DNA of 64,000 nt from Triops longicaudatus (taxonomy: Eukaryota > Arthropoda > Branchiopoda > Notostraca > Triopsidae), in NCBI GenBank assembly GCA_022885665.1, contig JAGQDJ010000014.1, positions 372,001-436,000 of the forward strand, given 5' to 3'. The translations under genes were made by a program, and so were the position numbers. The notes below the pieces were generated by a model. The model had not been told where the DNA came from. It worked only from the letters and a program-made list of their open reading frames with translations, and did no database searches. This document shows, one piece after another, positions 35,026 to 49,100 of this stretch (positions are counted from its first letter, which is position 1; every line of letters begins with the position of its first letter).

Positions 35026-37158
35026 TTACCGGTCCCCATCGAATACGTGAACACCTGGCTTTCATTTCATCGTTCGTCATCAATGTTTCTAGTACCAACA
35101 TAGATAACGTTTTACATTCTCCTAGATAAGTTTTCCCGAAAATATAACCTAATATTAATAATTCGAAATAAGGAAAACTATAATTTTTAACTAGAGTTCA
35201 GTGCCCATACCCCGAAAGCATCGCACAACGTACGTGCGTTGGGACCAAAATCTACAGTGAGTGAGTCGCTGAATTCACAAAGCAATTTCGCACAGAAAAA
35301 ATAGAACAGGGTTAAAAATTATTTTGAAGAAATTACGAACGGACGAGATTCCTCAATAGAAGTTGTTGACTTTCATATAAACATATAATGGACAAGTCAA
35401 CAATTGGAAACATCCAGACCACTGAAGATTCATGAACACTTATACTGTAAAAGGTAGACTATGACAAGTTTCTTTCGCTGCTCGCAAAATTATTAAGTAA
35501 TGTAATAGACGACTTGGGTTCAGATTAAATCAGTTAAATAAAAAGAAAGGCGAACCAGCATATTAAGTAATAAGCTAGCAGTAAGCTATACTATTTACTG
35601 TGGCAGACATGAGGTCAAAGACGTTACACGCAACCATTTTTCCTCTTTAGATGACTTCGTATTCAAATAAATCAAAATAACACAAATGTGTGATACAATA
35701 TACGAAAACTTAAGTAACTTTAAACGTTCATTTTTTTTTTTTTTTTTTTTTAGGTTTTATCTCATGTTTATGCGCCATTTTGGGACCCAGACCCAGGCTC
35801 TGGAACGGACAAGACGATTCAATTCAATCTTATGGGAAATAGCGCCTCGTACAGTGAATGTTGTCTATGAACGGGGGATTAGGTTCATTTCATGGGGCAC
35901 CATTATATTCCCATAATGAACTGTTTCATTAACATCTTCTGTTACGGCATAACTAATTACGAAGGGGAGCGCGGACTAAGAGTAAAATAGGGGTGGTCCT
36001 GAAATGTTGTATATCAAAATATCTTTTTCTTTACGCTGCAATTGCCAACGAAGAAGACTATTAGAATCTGGAATTTACGCTTCCCGTAAAAACCTTCTCA
36101 TACTTAACTAGACAGATGCTTCGTAAATCTTTTTCCTTAACCTGTAAATAGTTGTTTTAAATTACACATCCGGTACGTATGTTTGGTGCGTGTTTTAGTC
36201 AGCTATTTTATGACATAATGTGTAGCACTGTCGATATAAGATTCTGTCCGAAAAACGGCCCTCGCATGGCACGAACATGTCTAGGATCGCTAGACAAGCC
36301 ACGGCCGCGAAGAAAGTCATTTATAAACGTTTCACCAGACCCAGATTGGTCCTGTGCCTGTCATTTCTAAGCATTTTGTTTCGTTCTATACAGTAACAAT
36401 AGGCAGAATGGACAGTATTACAAAAGCTTCTGTTAGCATAAAGCTACCTGCAGTTGCTCAGCGGGATTTCACATACGAGTTAGTGGTCAAAATAACACAA
36501 TAATGAAATGTAGAACTTAAGTTATCAATGAGTGGGTAAATCTCCGAGTAAAATACCTGGCCGCTCTTCCATTCAACAAAAGAGTACCTATGTACAGTAC
36601 AAATACCTTCGCTAACAATTGGTTCTGAGAAGAGACATTAGCCAATATTTATTTTCACCTAGACAATAGAATATTTTAGCTTTCTCTATAACGATGTCTC
36701 AATTTCAGTACTTAAATATTTACAAGAAGAGCAATATACGAAACGACACATCGTATTCAAAACCCGAAAGCAGACAGATAATAATTAAAGTGCCTTTGTT
36801 GCGGATGACGCACCAGAAAGGATGTTGTAATAATATTCACAAAACACGGTTCTTCTTTTGTAATAATCATTAATTCTATATACACACACTGTGGTAAAGA
36901 AAAGACAAACAAGTCACTTTTTTAAATAAAAGGCGTCAACATTATGCAACATGTTCACGTGAAACAGAACCAGAAAAACACTTTATTTTTCACCAAATCA
37001 ACGCACTTTTCCTGTCAGAATTTTAAAAGTTCAACTTTCCTATAGAATTCTTTTTGTTTTCTATAATACACAAACGGAAGCCTTTGTGAGCTAAAATCTT
37101 TCTCTTTCATCTCTTCTATCTCATTTCTTTCCCTTGCTATTTTATCTTCTTGTTGTAA
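35026..37158. other. Gene-free region between sulfotransferase and stardust
   Basis: 2.1 kb. Holds a run of about 23 T at 35728-35751 and AT-rich sequence; no exon recognised. A minus-strand AATAAA (TTTATT at 36982-36987) about 170 nt past the stardust stop is the likely polyadenylation signal of that gene. Confidence 0.5.
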
Positions 37159-40100
37159 CTACGCATGTTCATGCCTCAACCACGATGCCGGTACCCACTG
37201 CGGCTCGCGTTCCAGTACATTAATTTCGCTCAAAAGCTGGGCATATGCTCTTTCATCGTCAGCATTCACGATAACCATATCAAAGTAATGGCCGTACACC
37301 TCTTCCATTTCTCGCGCTTTCTCAATAATATCTTTCAGTTCATCGTCCTAAAAACAGTTTGTTTAGGGAATTCTTCTTCCTTCAACAGTAAAGTTTTTAA
37401 TTTTTAAAAAATACCTTGAAAGGCTCATTTCTCTGGATTTTCTTCTGTCGCAATTTTTCCAAGGAAGGCGGAGCGACAAAAACAACGAAAGGTTTCAAAT
37501 CCGAAGTCCTTAATATCTTTAAAGACTGGGGATGCAAGTTGAGCACGCAAATCTTGTTACGGTTGACTACCGAACGGATAGCATCGACACTGGTACCATA
37601 ATACGCTTTCTCATACTCCCCGTGTTCGACGAACTTCCGGGATAATATATCCGCTTCAAACTGCGCTCGACTGATGAAATGATAGTCTTGACCATCAATC
37701 TCATTATCCTTTTTCGGTCGAGAAGTATCTGAAAATAGGACAAAGTTAGCTTGATTTCGGACAGAACAACAACGTTCTTGTAAAAACTGTAAATCCAAAT
37801 CCATTGCATTTACGGATAAGTTTACAAAATACAATAAAAAATAAATAAGTAAATAAATTTTGGAAAACTAAATAAAAATATGTTCATCTTATCAGAATGA
37901 GGCATGACGAATACATCTAAATAAAATTGAATTTATACGTTGACGACGCTTTAAAGAATGAACATAACGAACTTACGGGGAATAGCGGCAGCAAACCGCT
38001 CCGAGTCTTGCATAAGTCTTTGTCTCAATTCGTGACGTCCAATATTGGGCGGTCCAATGAGTACAATAGGCCGTTTGTGATTCGCGCGAGGGTAATACAA
38101 CGCTACTTCTTCGTAGGTTAGAACTTCCTCTGCGTCAAAGTCTGTAATGGCGAACGGAAAGAATGTTGACGTTCGTATCAAAGAAAAACGCTCGTCTTAA
38201 ATTGAGGCTTACCGTCACTAAAATTGGCATTATACAGCACTTTCTTCTTCTTTTTCTTTTGATGTTTTTTGGCACATAGAAAGTGGCTCTTATTGCTTTT
38301 TTCTTTGTCAATGGAATCGGTGACAATGGTTTGCTTCATGGCTTCCCGTTGTTGTTGGAAACTTTGGCTAGGAATAAGCCCCGCTAATGTTTGGTCCTCT
38401 TCACCTTCTCGGTAAGCTTGCCACCAATTCGGGTCTTCTTGACTAATCACATGAAGAATATCACCCTTCTGAAAGCTGATGCCAAGTTCCCGGCAAGGAA
38501 TATACAGGTCCTCTTCTGGATCGTAATCGAAATGTGCCTTCACGTGCATCTGTAGGGATTAATAAAACTTCCATAAGTAAAATTGATTCAATTAGCAAAG
38601 TCTTCTGAAATATTTATCAGAAAAACTTTAATCGTAGAGGTTCTTTTGTCTTCTCAAAATCAACATTTATACTATGTATTTTTATCATTTTCTCTTGATT
38701 TATTATATTTACCTATTATACTTGGAAGTTTTTTTTCTTTTAAAAAAATATCCATAGTTTTACTCACCAATGTCGGCGTAGGTTGAATAGAAGGCCTCAT
38801 TTCTCGGGCAGGAACAACCATGAACGTCAAAGTACCGGTCATGCCAGCCAAAAGGTCGCAAACTTCATTGACGCTCTTGCCTCGCATTTCAATATTATTC
38901 ACTTCTAAAATTTCGTCGTTTTCATGCAAAAGACCGGACCGCTCCGCAGCCCCGCCCCGTACGATTCTCCCAACCACTACGGCATCTCCTTCGTTCCTTA
39001 CCGTAGCTCCCTGTACGAAAATACACCATAATACGAGCATATTCAACTCCAGCTTCCTCATTACAACAAAAGTCCCTCCTTTTATAAAATAGGAAATTTT
39101 TTTTACCAACGTTTTACATTGAAATCTATTCATCTTAAGTGCCGACGATTAATTTATAAATAAACTAAAATTAGAAAAAAAACTCAAGGAAAAAAAAAAA
39201 GATATCTAGGAGCAACAATACTGCAATAATGAAGATTACCCAAAATTATAAGCATTACCAGTGGTTCATTGGTCTTTTCAATCTTGATTATCTTAACAAC
39301 TCTGTCGCCTAGTTGCTGCAAGGGTACTTCTGTCGCATGAGGAAGGGCTTTGGTTGGCACAACTAAAGTTTGTCGCCCATCGACATCAAAGTCCGCTCCG
39401 TCTGCGTCCGAATAAGGAGGCGGGGGCAAAGCAGCTCTTTGGGCGATCCTATCATGCGCGTAGAGTAAACCTTCCATCTCATAAGTGCCCAATAATTCCA
39501 CCAATTCAGCTGCATCTGGCATAGGCACGTGCTGCAAATCACCTATACACTATTTTACCAAACCAAACGCAACAATTAGGTGAAAGTAAATACGTAAATA
39601 ACGTGCAAGACTAAGAGTTTGACTATAAATTATATGACAAAATAAGTAGAACAAAGAAAGGACGAAAGCAAATCGGGAAAAAGAAGGATGCGCGATAGGA
39701 GGAAAAGTGAAGAAAGTACAATTGGTACCCGGAAAGGATTTGATAAGAAAACTCTTATTTCTTACCTCGGACACCAAATTTTCCACATCGCTATGGATTG
39801 GCACGCGGGGCTGTCCCACACAGAACAACTCTTCGACTTTTGCCTGCAAGGCCAAAGCAGCTCGGAAATCCGGAGACGCGAGCAAACTTTGAACAACTGC
39901 CAAATCCGCTTCCAGTGACTGGTGACCTTGGATCAATCCGTTCTTTTTCAATTGTTGTTGCACTCGCTGCAATGCTGCCGTCAATTCTCCAACACCTGAT
40001 GTGGTAGACAAGACAGCAAAAGATAGAAACATTTCCTTTATATTTGTATAGTATTGCAGGATACTTTTTTTACTTTTATAGTGAAAATAAAGGGCATTCG

Positions 40101-43100
40101 AATTATTTCTTGAATTTTTAGTTTCCAGAAACATTACGTTTGAAACTACAGTAAAGCTTCGCTATAATGTACACTGATTAGCAGAAACAAATTCGCTACT
40201 GTGTGGCAAGTCCACATATCCCAGCGAAATGAAAAACATTTGTTCCATTTCAGGCTACTACGTAAAATCGGCTATAAAGGGCAATTTTCCATTCCTCTAT
40301 GTGTACGATATAGCGAGATTTTACTGTTTTGTGTGATTTAGCGAATTATTTTTTTTTCTGAACGCGGTTGAATTTCCATAATAGTAAAGAGCTGCACTTT
40401 TCTCAGAATAACGTGGCGTGTAGGCAATTTTTAGAACAATGTAAAATTCTTTGTCTAAAAATCGTGAGACTTGCTTTTTTGCTGTACTGAACTTTGCCCC
40501 ATTCCTTCTTTGCTACATATCCTACTTCCACAGAACGATGCGTAAGCTTACCGATGATTTTAGGTAGGTTGGCTAGAACGTATGAGTTATAGGGCTCATC
40601 ATCTTCATGGTCTAAACTGTATCCAGAATTGATGACTCCTAAGGTAGGGGGCGTGGCTAAAGGTGAGGGTGTCGAGTGGGGACTATTTTCTAACGCTTGG
40701 AGCTTCCGAGATCCTCTCAACGATGATCTGAGGAGTTCTTCTTCTCGAGCTTGGCGTTCTTCTTGCTCCTTCCTTTTGCGCAGCTCATCCTAGTGACATC
40801 AATAACAAATACATAAATGACAGTATTAACTTGGATACATAAAATAGACCAAATCAATAAAAAGCACAAGAAATGAAAGCATACAAAAGCAGTGCGTGAA
40901 AAAATTGTGCAGGTAGTGTACAAGGGAGAAAAAATAAAAAGATTACTGCGCCCAAAAATGAAACATTCCAAATTTAGACAGATTCTCAATCATCCAGAAG
41001 TAATAGCGAAGACAAGTGTTCCAAGTCCCAGATGTTTCTTAGGTCACGGTCGCTATGGAGATCTTGGAAGGCAACAATAGGCTGGGAAGTCAAAAAAATC
41101 TCCGGACAAAGGAGGGAAGAGGAGAGAAACGTGTGCGGTCACGCTTGTTATTGAAGTTGTTGTTGAATAGAGCCGGAGCTAGGAAGAAATTCTTGGTAGG
41201 ACTTTTACGGATGAGAAGGAAAAACTGATCTTTTTATGCTCACCTTCCTTTCCTCCAAACGTGACAAAAGAAACGAAAGCAAAATGCAGATAGACCAAAA
41301 TGCGGTCTTCCATACGTCACAAATTCTTTGTAACTAGTCTACGCAACACACGAAAACTCAAATAGTGCTCAAAATACTCTCGACATATTAGAAATGGATC
41401 GATGGGTGCAATCAAGTTCTAATTCTTAATCCAGGAAAAAATACATCAGCGTGTCTAATTCGCAACTTTAGTTATAGTTTGCATAGCTGTAATTCCTCAC
41501 AACAAGAATTCAGCGACAAAACCTTTGAACATTTATGGTCTAAATGAAATAATATGGTCTTAAGGGAAGTTCGTAGAATCAATAATGCGGACGAAGTCCT
41601 TGACGTACTGTGGTAAACAAGTGTCCGTTCGAAGGCTCATTTACCCAACGTTTAAAGGGATCTTAACTATGTTGTATTTGAAGATTTAATAATGAAATTA
41701 ATTATAATCTTATGCCTAGTAACACGAAAATTTCATTGTTAAAAAAGAATTTAGGATTTTGCATTCCATGGAGACCCATGTTCAGAAAAATTTGGGGACC
41801 GAAAAAGGACCACTAGAAGAGCTGAAAAACATACGAAGAGAGGAAAACGAAGAAGGGGAAAGAGAAACGAAAAGACACGAAAGAGGAAGAAATGGGTGAA
41901 AGAACATTAGAACTGAAGAAAGAGTGAAAGGATGGCAAAAGGGAGGTGAATGAACCGTCTGCTATTACACACATTAAATACCTTTCTAACGCTTATACTT
42001 TGCATACCATAAACTACGGTATTTCTTTTTTTCTCATATCTTGGTAAATAGAAAATAACAAAAAACACATGGAAGATCGAGCATTTGAAGTAAGTTTCGA
42101 TACAGTCCTAACTTTGAAACTACACGCTTTTAGTTAAATGACACGAAAGACTTGGCTGATGAGAATTTTCCTCTCAAAATCGGCTGGAATACATTTTCTT
42201 TGTTTTTCATTTATTAATTTGTTTGGCATAAGCGCAAATGTCTCAAAAATATAAAGTACCTTAATTCCGCATTTAATTTGAACAACTTCAATCAAATTTC
42301 ACTTTTGTAATACCACAAAAATCTATTGACATTTAAATTGATTCATTAGTTTGGCAATGTAACTTAAAGTCTACACGAAAAATAACTATTACTTTTTTAA
42401 CGGCACTGAGAATAGTGGAACGAAGTTCTGGATCACCTTCTAAAGCTAAAAAAGGAAAAGCAGTAATGTGCTTCCGAAGAATGTTAATGAACTCCTTTAT
42501 GTAAACCACATATCGTTCGCCTGCGAAATGTAAAAAGGCGCCTGTATTTACTCGGAAAATCGGTCCTCCATCGAAAACAACTCGACATATAGCTTCAAGG
42601 GGGAAATCCTTCTTCCATACATGCCGAATTCACCCCTCTCTCTCCGACAGAAATTTTACGAGTTACGGAAATAGCAACGCTCCTAGCTTCTTTTCCAGCT
42701 TTTCTCCAGAATCCCACATGGCCCCGAAAATTTTACTTTCCTTGCGTTAAATTCCACCTTTCAACTTCGTTTTCATAAATTACGACTACAGCTCTTTTCC
42801 TCTAAGGAATATGCGTATGTAACTGTATTAGACGTAAACGTAATAATAGGATAGCAATTTACTCGTAAAAGAATCTAAGAGTATACTGCGCATTTCCTGG
42901 CTTTCCACCTCCCACGTTTGATCACGCCCCCGACATAATTTCCCTCTTTTCTCTCCGAAAGAAAAGTTATTTACGCGAATGCAAGGGTGTTTCCTTATTT
43001 TCTCGCTATTTTCCCTCTGCTGACCATTTTCTATCCCCTTTATCCTTTCATACAGTTCGCAACCATCATAGGAGAAAACGCAGCGGAAGTGCGGACATCG

Positions 43101-46100
43101 CTCATGTTTGCGTAACCACCACGTTCCTGAAACTCAGCTGCGTGAAACTCACGCTATAAAAACGTAAAATTTCTCCTATTACTAAACAACCGTTTCAACA
43201 CACCACTCTTCCAAACGCTACTCTTAAAACAACTAGCACAAGAGACCGCAAAAGAAAAGAAACACTGGCTTAAAAACGAACTACAAGATAGGAACAAAAA
43301 ATACCCCCAAAAAACTAGGATTTGTTCAACAAAGGGAAGGCATAAAAACAGTTCATTATAGTACAAAACATAAACTACACACGTAAGGCAAAGTTGCATT
43401 TAGCTAGAAGCAGTGAAGCGGAAATAAGTAGGAAATCTGAGTAAAGGAAACAAAATAGAAATTTCACAAGAAAACAAAGCTCCGAACTCAGTAAATAAAA
43501 GGTCGTAAATCTTACTTGATATTTCCGTATCCTTTCCAATTGCTCTCGGCTGGGTTCTTCCACACTGGGGCCATTGACTGAATCCACCTGACGTTTCGGT
43601 GAGGAGCTAGCTCGCTCCTCTCTGGGTTTTGCGGGCACCTGATCAACAAATCGGGTCAATACTAGCATACTTTTGCAATACCTGCCTAGCAAATGCACGT
43701 GTCAAATGTCTAGGCAATATTTCAGTTTTATACAAAAACTTCTACAAGAGATTGGTTGCATGAAAAAAAATGACTTTCAAGTAATACGCTTCGATCAACA
43801 CTTATATACAATAAAAGATTTGAAAATAATATATTGTAAGGCAGGTTACACTCTCCTCTTCAATGGGCGAATTCATGTAAAGAAACTGCTTCGCATTTTT
43901 CAAGAAAATCCCTTCATACCTTCCAAAATTCCATCACAATAGCTTGCTTGCTAATGCCTCGAACATTTGCTTTAAAAAGTACGAAAAATGGTGTAGTATA
44001 TTATAAACAACATAAGAAGTGCAAATTTCGATGGAGAAAAAAATCTCCACAGCCAGCTATATTTGATAAAATATTTTGTCTCCACCTAACTTCGCTCTGC
44101 GCAATCGTTTTGACGCAATTTCCATGAAACAAAGTTCTGTAAACTGTTGGAGCTAAATGTCGCAGAAATTATCAAAATCATTTGTTTGTGCATATTTTAG
44201 GAAAAATATGTACGTATGATAAACGCAAATTGGAACGCTAGAGAAGAATCTAGAACACGCGGAACGCTGAACATCTTCTCAAAATTTTCTGTGTACATGT
44301 GAATATAAATGTAGATTCCCATTAGTGAAGTTCCTTTAAAATCCACAAATTGCAAATAATCCTTGAAAGTTTTGCTAATCCAAAAGCTTTGCATTCGTAC
44401 TCGGGAAATTAGATGTATGTTCTGAAATTTTGAAGCTCTCGAACAATTCGATCGGCTTATCCAGTTGCGGTTATTTTTCCATAATTTAACGTAATCATTC
44501 ATTCAAAAGTGTAAACATCTAACCTGCGGTGCTTGAGCTCGATTAATTAAGCGTCCATCTTCCTCGATTCGAAGATGATCACGCGGTGGCGGGACCGGTT
44601 TCGGTGTGGTCGACGTTCCATTGACTGCAGTAATGGGAGTTGCTTTGCGGATCGCATTCCCATTATTGTTATTATGATAAGGTGCTTGAGTGGGTTTGGG
44701 AGGTGGGTAACGGGGCGGGGTCTTAGTCCGAGCAATGAACGAGTCCGGGACATCGACAGCCATTTCCCGGTGCGGACCCGCATCCCAGTCTTGGATCATG
44801 GCACTGTTAATGAGCGACTCCGTAGTCGAGTCCCGGATGCTACTACTCCGCTGGCTCTGCGGGCGCGAAGCGGTTCCAGCAATCTGGCCCTCTCGGGAAG
44901 TGCCCATGATCACCTCGTTATGGGAAGCGAGATTGGCAGTAACGTCGCTAGTGGGATCCCATCCGGTGCTTTCGGCTTTGCTGACCGCGGATCGGCTCGG
45001 GTCTTGGACCGCGTCCTGAGTCCCAGTCAGGCGTGCTCTAACAGTGAGACAAAACCACGCTATATTATCCATTGCTTCAGAACACCGAGACTCAAAACAA
45101 AGCCATAAAACGCAACAGGGAAGGGAAAAGCAAATGTAATACACACACACACACACACACACATAACTGCCAGCAAGCTAAACCACGCTAATTTTACAAA
45201 GTTTAACCTCAAAAAGGGGATTTTGTCCTAAGACTTTGACCGTTTTCGGATAGATTTAGTTCACCTCGAGCGACGTCAGTGGCTAGGAATACCTTTCAAT
45301 GCGAGATAAACATCACAAAACGTTAAGAATGTTTCAAGGAAAAGGTAAACGAAACTGCGCCATTATGATAAGATCTCACACGTTTGAGGGCAGATAAAAG
45401 CGTAACAATGTTAAGCATTCAGATAGCCAACATCGTCCATGAGAAAGGGAAAGATAGGTTTGTTTCGACTTTTTCGCGAGTTCCATTCTGGCAAACGTTT
45501 TCGAAGTGTTAAAAACTTTCATGACCTCTTCTCTTTGGGCCTTTTAAAACCTTTTCTAAGCCTCAAGGTCATCAAGCCAATTTTCTTTTCACCAAGCCCA
45601 GAGCCGACTACACATACGTAAATGCATGGGGTAAAAGGACGTTAACGTGTATAGGGATCCGAACGCACAAAAAAGGAGAAAATACTATTTCGGCTCTCGT
45701 GTTACAATGGGAGCTTTTTTAAAAAAGCATTTTACTTTGCTACCACCTACCGCAGTTTCACCAACGTCCGCATCTTCCCTCTCACCGCCACCAAAGAAGA
45801 GAGAGTGAAAGCAGGAACAAATAGCAAATCAATCAAAAACACGTTTTGTCTCACGTCGGAAGGTAAAGCTTATCGCCTCAATAGCATTCCTAAACCAGTG
45901 AAAGAGCTTAAATTATCTTTCTTCCTTTTCGTTCTTCTCCTGTCGAAATGTGGAAGAAGCCAACGTCAGGTAGACAATTCTGCGGCACGAAATTCAATTA
46001 AAAACTTTACTGGTTTGAGCAAACTTCTAATCTGTTTACGTGACTATTTCTCGCAAAATCAACCACAAAAAAATTATAAACAATAATACTATTATCCATG

Positions 46101-49100
46101 CTCCCCTTTATCTACGCCGTATGGAAAAAAATCACAGATAGTTTACATAATTAGCGTTGATCATTAACCTAATTAAAAGGGGATATTTTGGGACCAGGCG
46201 TGTCGTAACTTATTTGACAAAAAAGGAAACAGAACTTTGCGATGATTTTTAACATTAACAATACAAGGCAGAAATATATTTAAATCACACTACTACACAC
46301 AAACAATGAAATTAGGCTAAGAGAGTCGCGTCCCTGAAAATTCTTGAACATAAAGAAGAACAAAAAAAATTAGCCTGTTATATGTACAAACCAACGAGGG
46401 CCATTTTACTTAAAATCATACATTACACAAAATTTTATATCTCTGAATGCAAAGAAAAATACAGTAACTTTACAAGGAATACAATGTTATTACTGAATAA
46501 TGAAAGATGTACCATACAATAAAAGTATTAGGAAAATCCAGTGGGCGGAAACGCTCAAATTTCTTTCCTACGTAAGATTCTGACGTCACGAATTCCGTAA
46601 CCTTGCAACCCTCCAGAGGATAAAATATTTTAGGACCACTTTTCAGATGTATGCTGGATTTTTTTGCCTCGTAAAGCTTACCTGTGTTTAGTTCCTTGCA
46701 AAATTCAACCTGAAGCTGTTCACCAATCGACAAAATTTCCGTTTCTTTTTCACGGTAATCCAATTACGAGGGTAAATCCGTATCGGCTCTTGTTGATTAA
46801 TGGCCACGAAAATTCTGATTTCACTGGACTTTTTACACCATTTTTTTTAAATTAGCACACTGCGCGCACTGTTCCAACAAACCCAGACTGTCAAAGTAAC
46901 AGCCAGGGAACTGAAAGCCTTCTCAGGAATACACATGCATGCACACGGAACGGGAGTGTACGACTCGCCGGAGACGACGAAAGACGAGAAGGTGGGGGTG
47001 CAAGGAGGGGGGTGCTAAAAATTACTAGAATGCTTTTAATGAGAGGAGGGAAAATGTCAAGGGGAATACGAACTATACGGCTTTTATCATAAACACATCA
47101 CTTCTTTCTTCTCTTTGCCTCTTTCTTCTCATTCACGATACTTTTTTAACGGGGGGAGAGGGGTTGAAGCTATCTTAATTCCACAACACAATAGGTATTT
47201 TTGTGAAGAAATGGAACAAAATGCACAATCCAGATATCCGGAGGCTTAATTGAATGTACTGGTCATTAAAATAAATAGTATCCAAGGTGCAAGTAAAAGC
47301 ACCTTACGGTCTTTTGAAAAGAGCACTTTAGTCAAGTGTGGCCTCGATTCCAAACGGCCCCGAAAACTGGGCAAGAACGAGAGAAAAGTTGTATACGTCT
47401 GATACGAGGCACCTTATGCTGCGTTTTAACTTTGTGGTTGGTTAGCTGGGTTGGGGCTGGGGGAGAAAGAGAGAGATTGGAACAACTAACCTAACTACTT
47501 GCGCACCCCTCAGGCCCTTTTGCGATCCAAGCATTTGTCATTTCACCTGAGACCCTCCCTGGCGCTTCACCTGGCATACTTTGCTGTGCATGTCTACCTG
47601 CAGTTTCCCCGGATTAATTCAGGTGCAAATAGGCACAAAGCTACCATCTAGCGGAGGAAAGAGCTTGTAGCGTAAGGTGGGTAGAAGACTACGCGGGAAC
47701 ACGAAAGTTTGGGATGTTGGAGTACATGCGTTTATTCATGGGCTTTCGGATGCACGCGGCTAGCTTAAAGATAAAGATTACGGCACAAAATTGCGAACGC
47801 ACAACCGCATTGAGTTGTTATCGCTTGTAAGCATTGCGGCATATCGCCGTAACTTTATCGTATAAAAGTTTGTGCTTTGAGTACCGAAAGCGTTAAGTGA
47901 AATTGCGTGTGAATGTGAATTAATATAAATACAGTGGAATTTCCTTAAACAAACACTTTTGTAAGGGATGACTGGCTATAACAGACGGATTGTAAAGTCC
48001 CGGGATTATATAATTTTAAAGAAAATGCTTTTGATCTCCGATATAACTTCGAATATACGGAATAATTTTTTCTCTTCCAGATGTCTCATTATAATGAGAT
48101 CCGAGAATACTCGATGCAGTTATGCTCCTAGAATTCCACTCGACGTGGGGTGTGGGCTTAATATGATCTTTTGCTTAAATCTATTTCTTTCTTTCGCTTT
48201 CATGTTTTTCGTATACTAGCCTTTTCTACGAAATTGACGGGGAGTAGACAAAGTACCTAACCTACCTAGGTACGGCCTTGTATACGTACGATTACTACGA
48301 TTGAGAAAACATGTTTGCATGAATGAGTTTGCAATATACTATATGAGAGAAGGAAGCGTCAGGTTTATTTCCAATGTGTTGTGTTATGCACACTTAATTA
48401 AAACGGGCAGGTAGGAACTAGCAAATTAAACAAGGAAGGAAATGAGATACACGCACGCAAATACCATTTTGAAGATTTTTTTAAAGCAGAAAATACGAAC
48501 AAACGCTTGGAACATAATGTTTGGGAATTTGTTTCGAAACGTAATGTGTTTAGCAAGCTCACGCATGATTTTTGTACTGAATACTGAAGAAAAATCCTGC
48601 ATGACACTTAACTGCCAAACAAGCTCGCTGTTGAATTTCCATTCAATTTAATAATTAAAATTATTATTATTATTATTATACTAAATTATTGTTATAGTTT
48701 ATATTATTCAATTTAAATTACTAAAATAAATGAATCACATTTTTATAACTAATCAATTATAATGGCAAAAGTAAGAAAATACTGCAAAGTACTTTGCTTA
48801 ATGGTCACACGATTCGAAATTATTGTGCTGTAACGTGTTTTACGTATTACGTACAACAATCTAATTTTGACCACACAGAAAGTCAGTTACAATCGCTTAG
48901 AGAAGTTTTATGTATAAAAGCATAATTCTTTCGCTTTTTAACCTACTAAGACGTTATTTACAGCGTCTTAAGACTGTAGGCCTATGCCACGCTCCGCATA
49001 TTGCCCAATAAACTGTTCAATGCCACAACAACACATCATTACGTGCATAAAGCTTCAGTTTTATAGCTTTTAGAGTAAGCCTAAAATCCTCGTAGCATGA

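Noticed and set aside
35728..35751. T-run as the tail of a reversed retrocopy
   Set aside because: Sequence on the other side shows no recognisable cDNA or target duplication.
44575..45108. 177-codon plus-strand frame
   Set aside because: Antisense shadow of the ECR1 exon of stardust, which has clear PALS1 motifs.
47934..48120. Possible further pogo-type element (ACAGTGGAATTTCC left end)
   Set aside because: Only the first few bases resemble a pogo end and no inverted partner is found; too weak to list.
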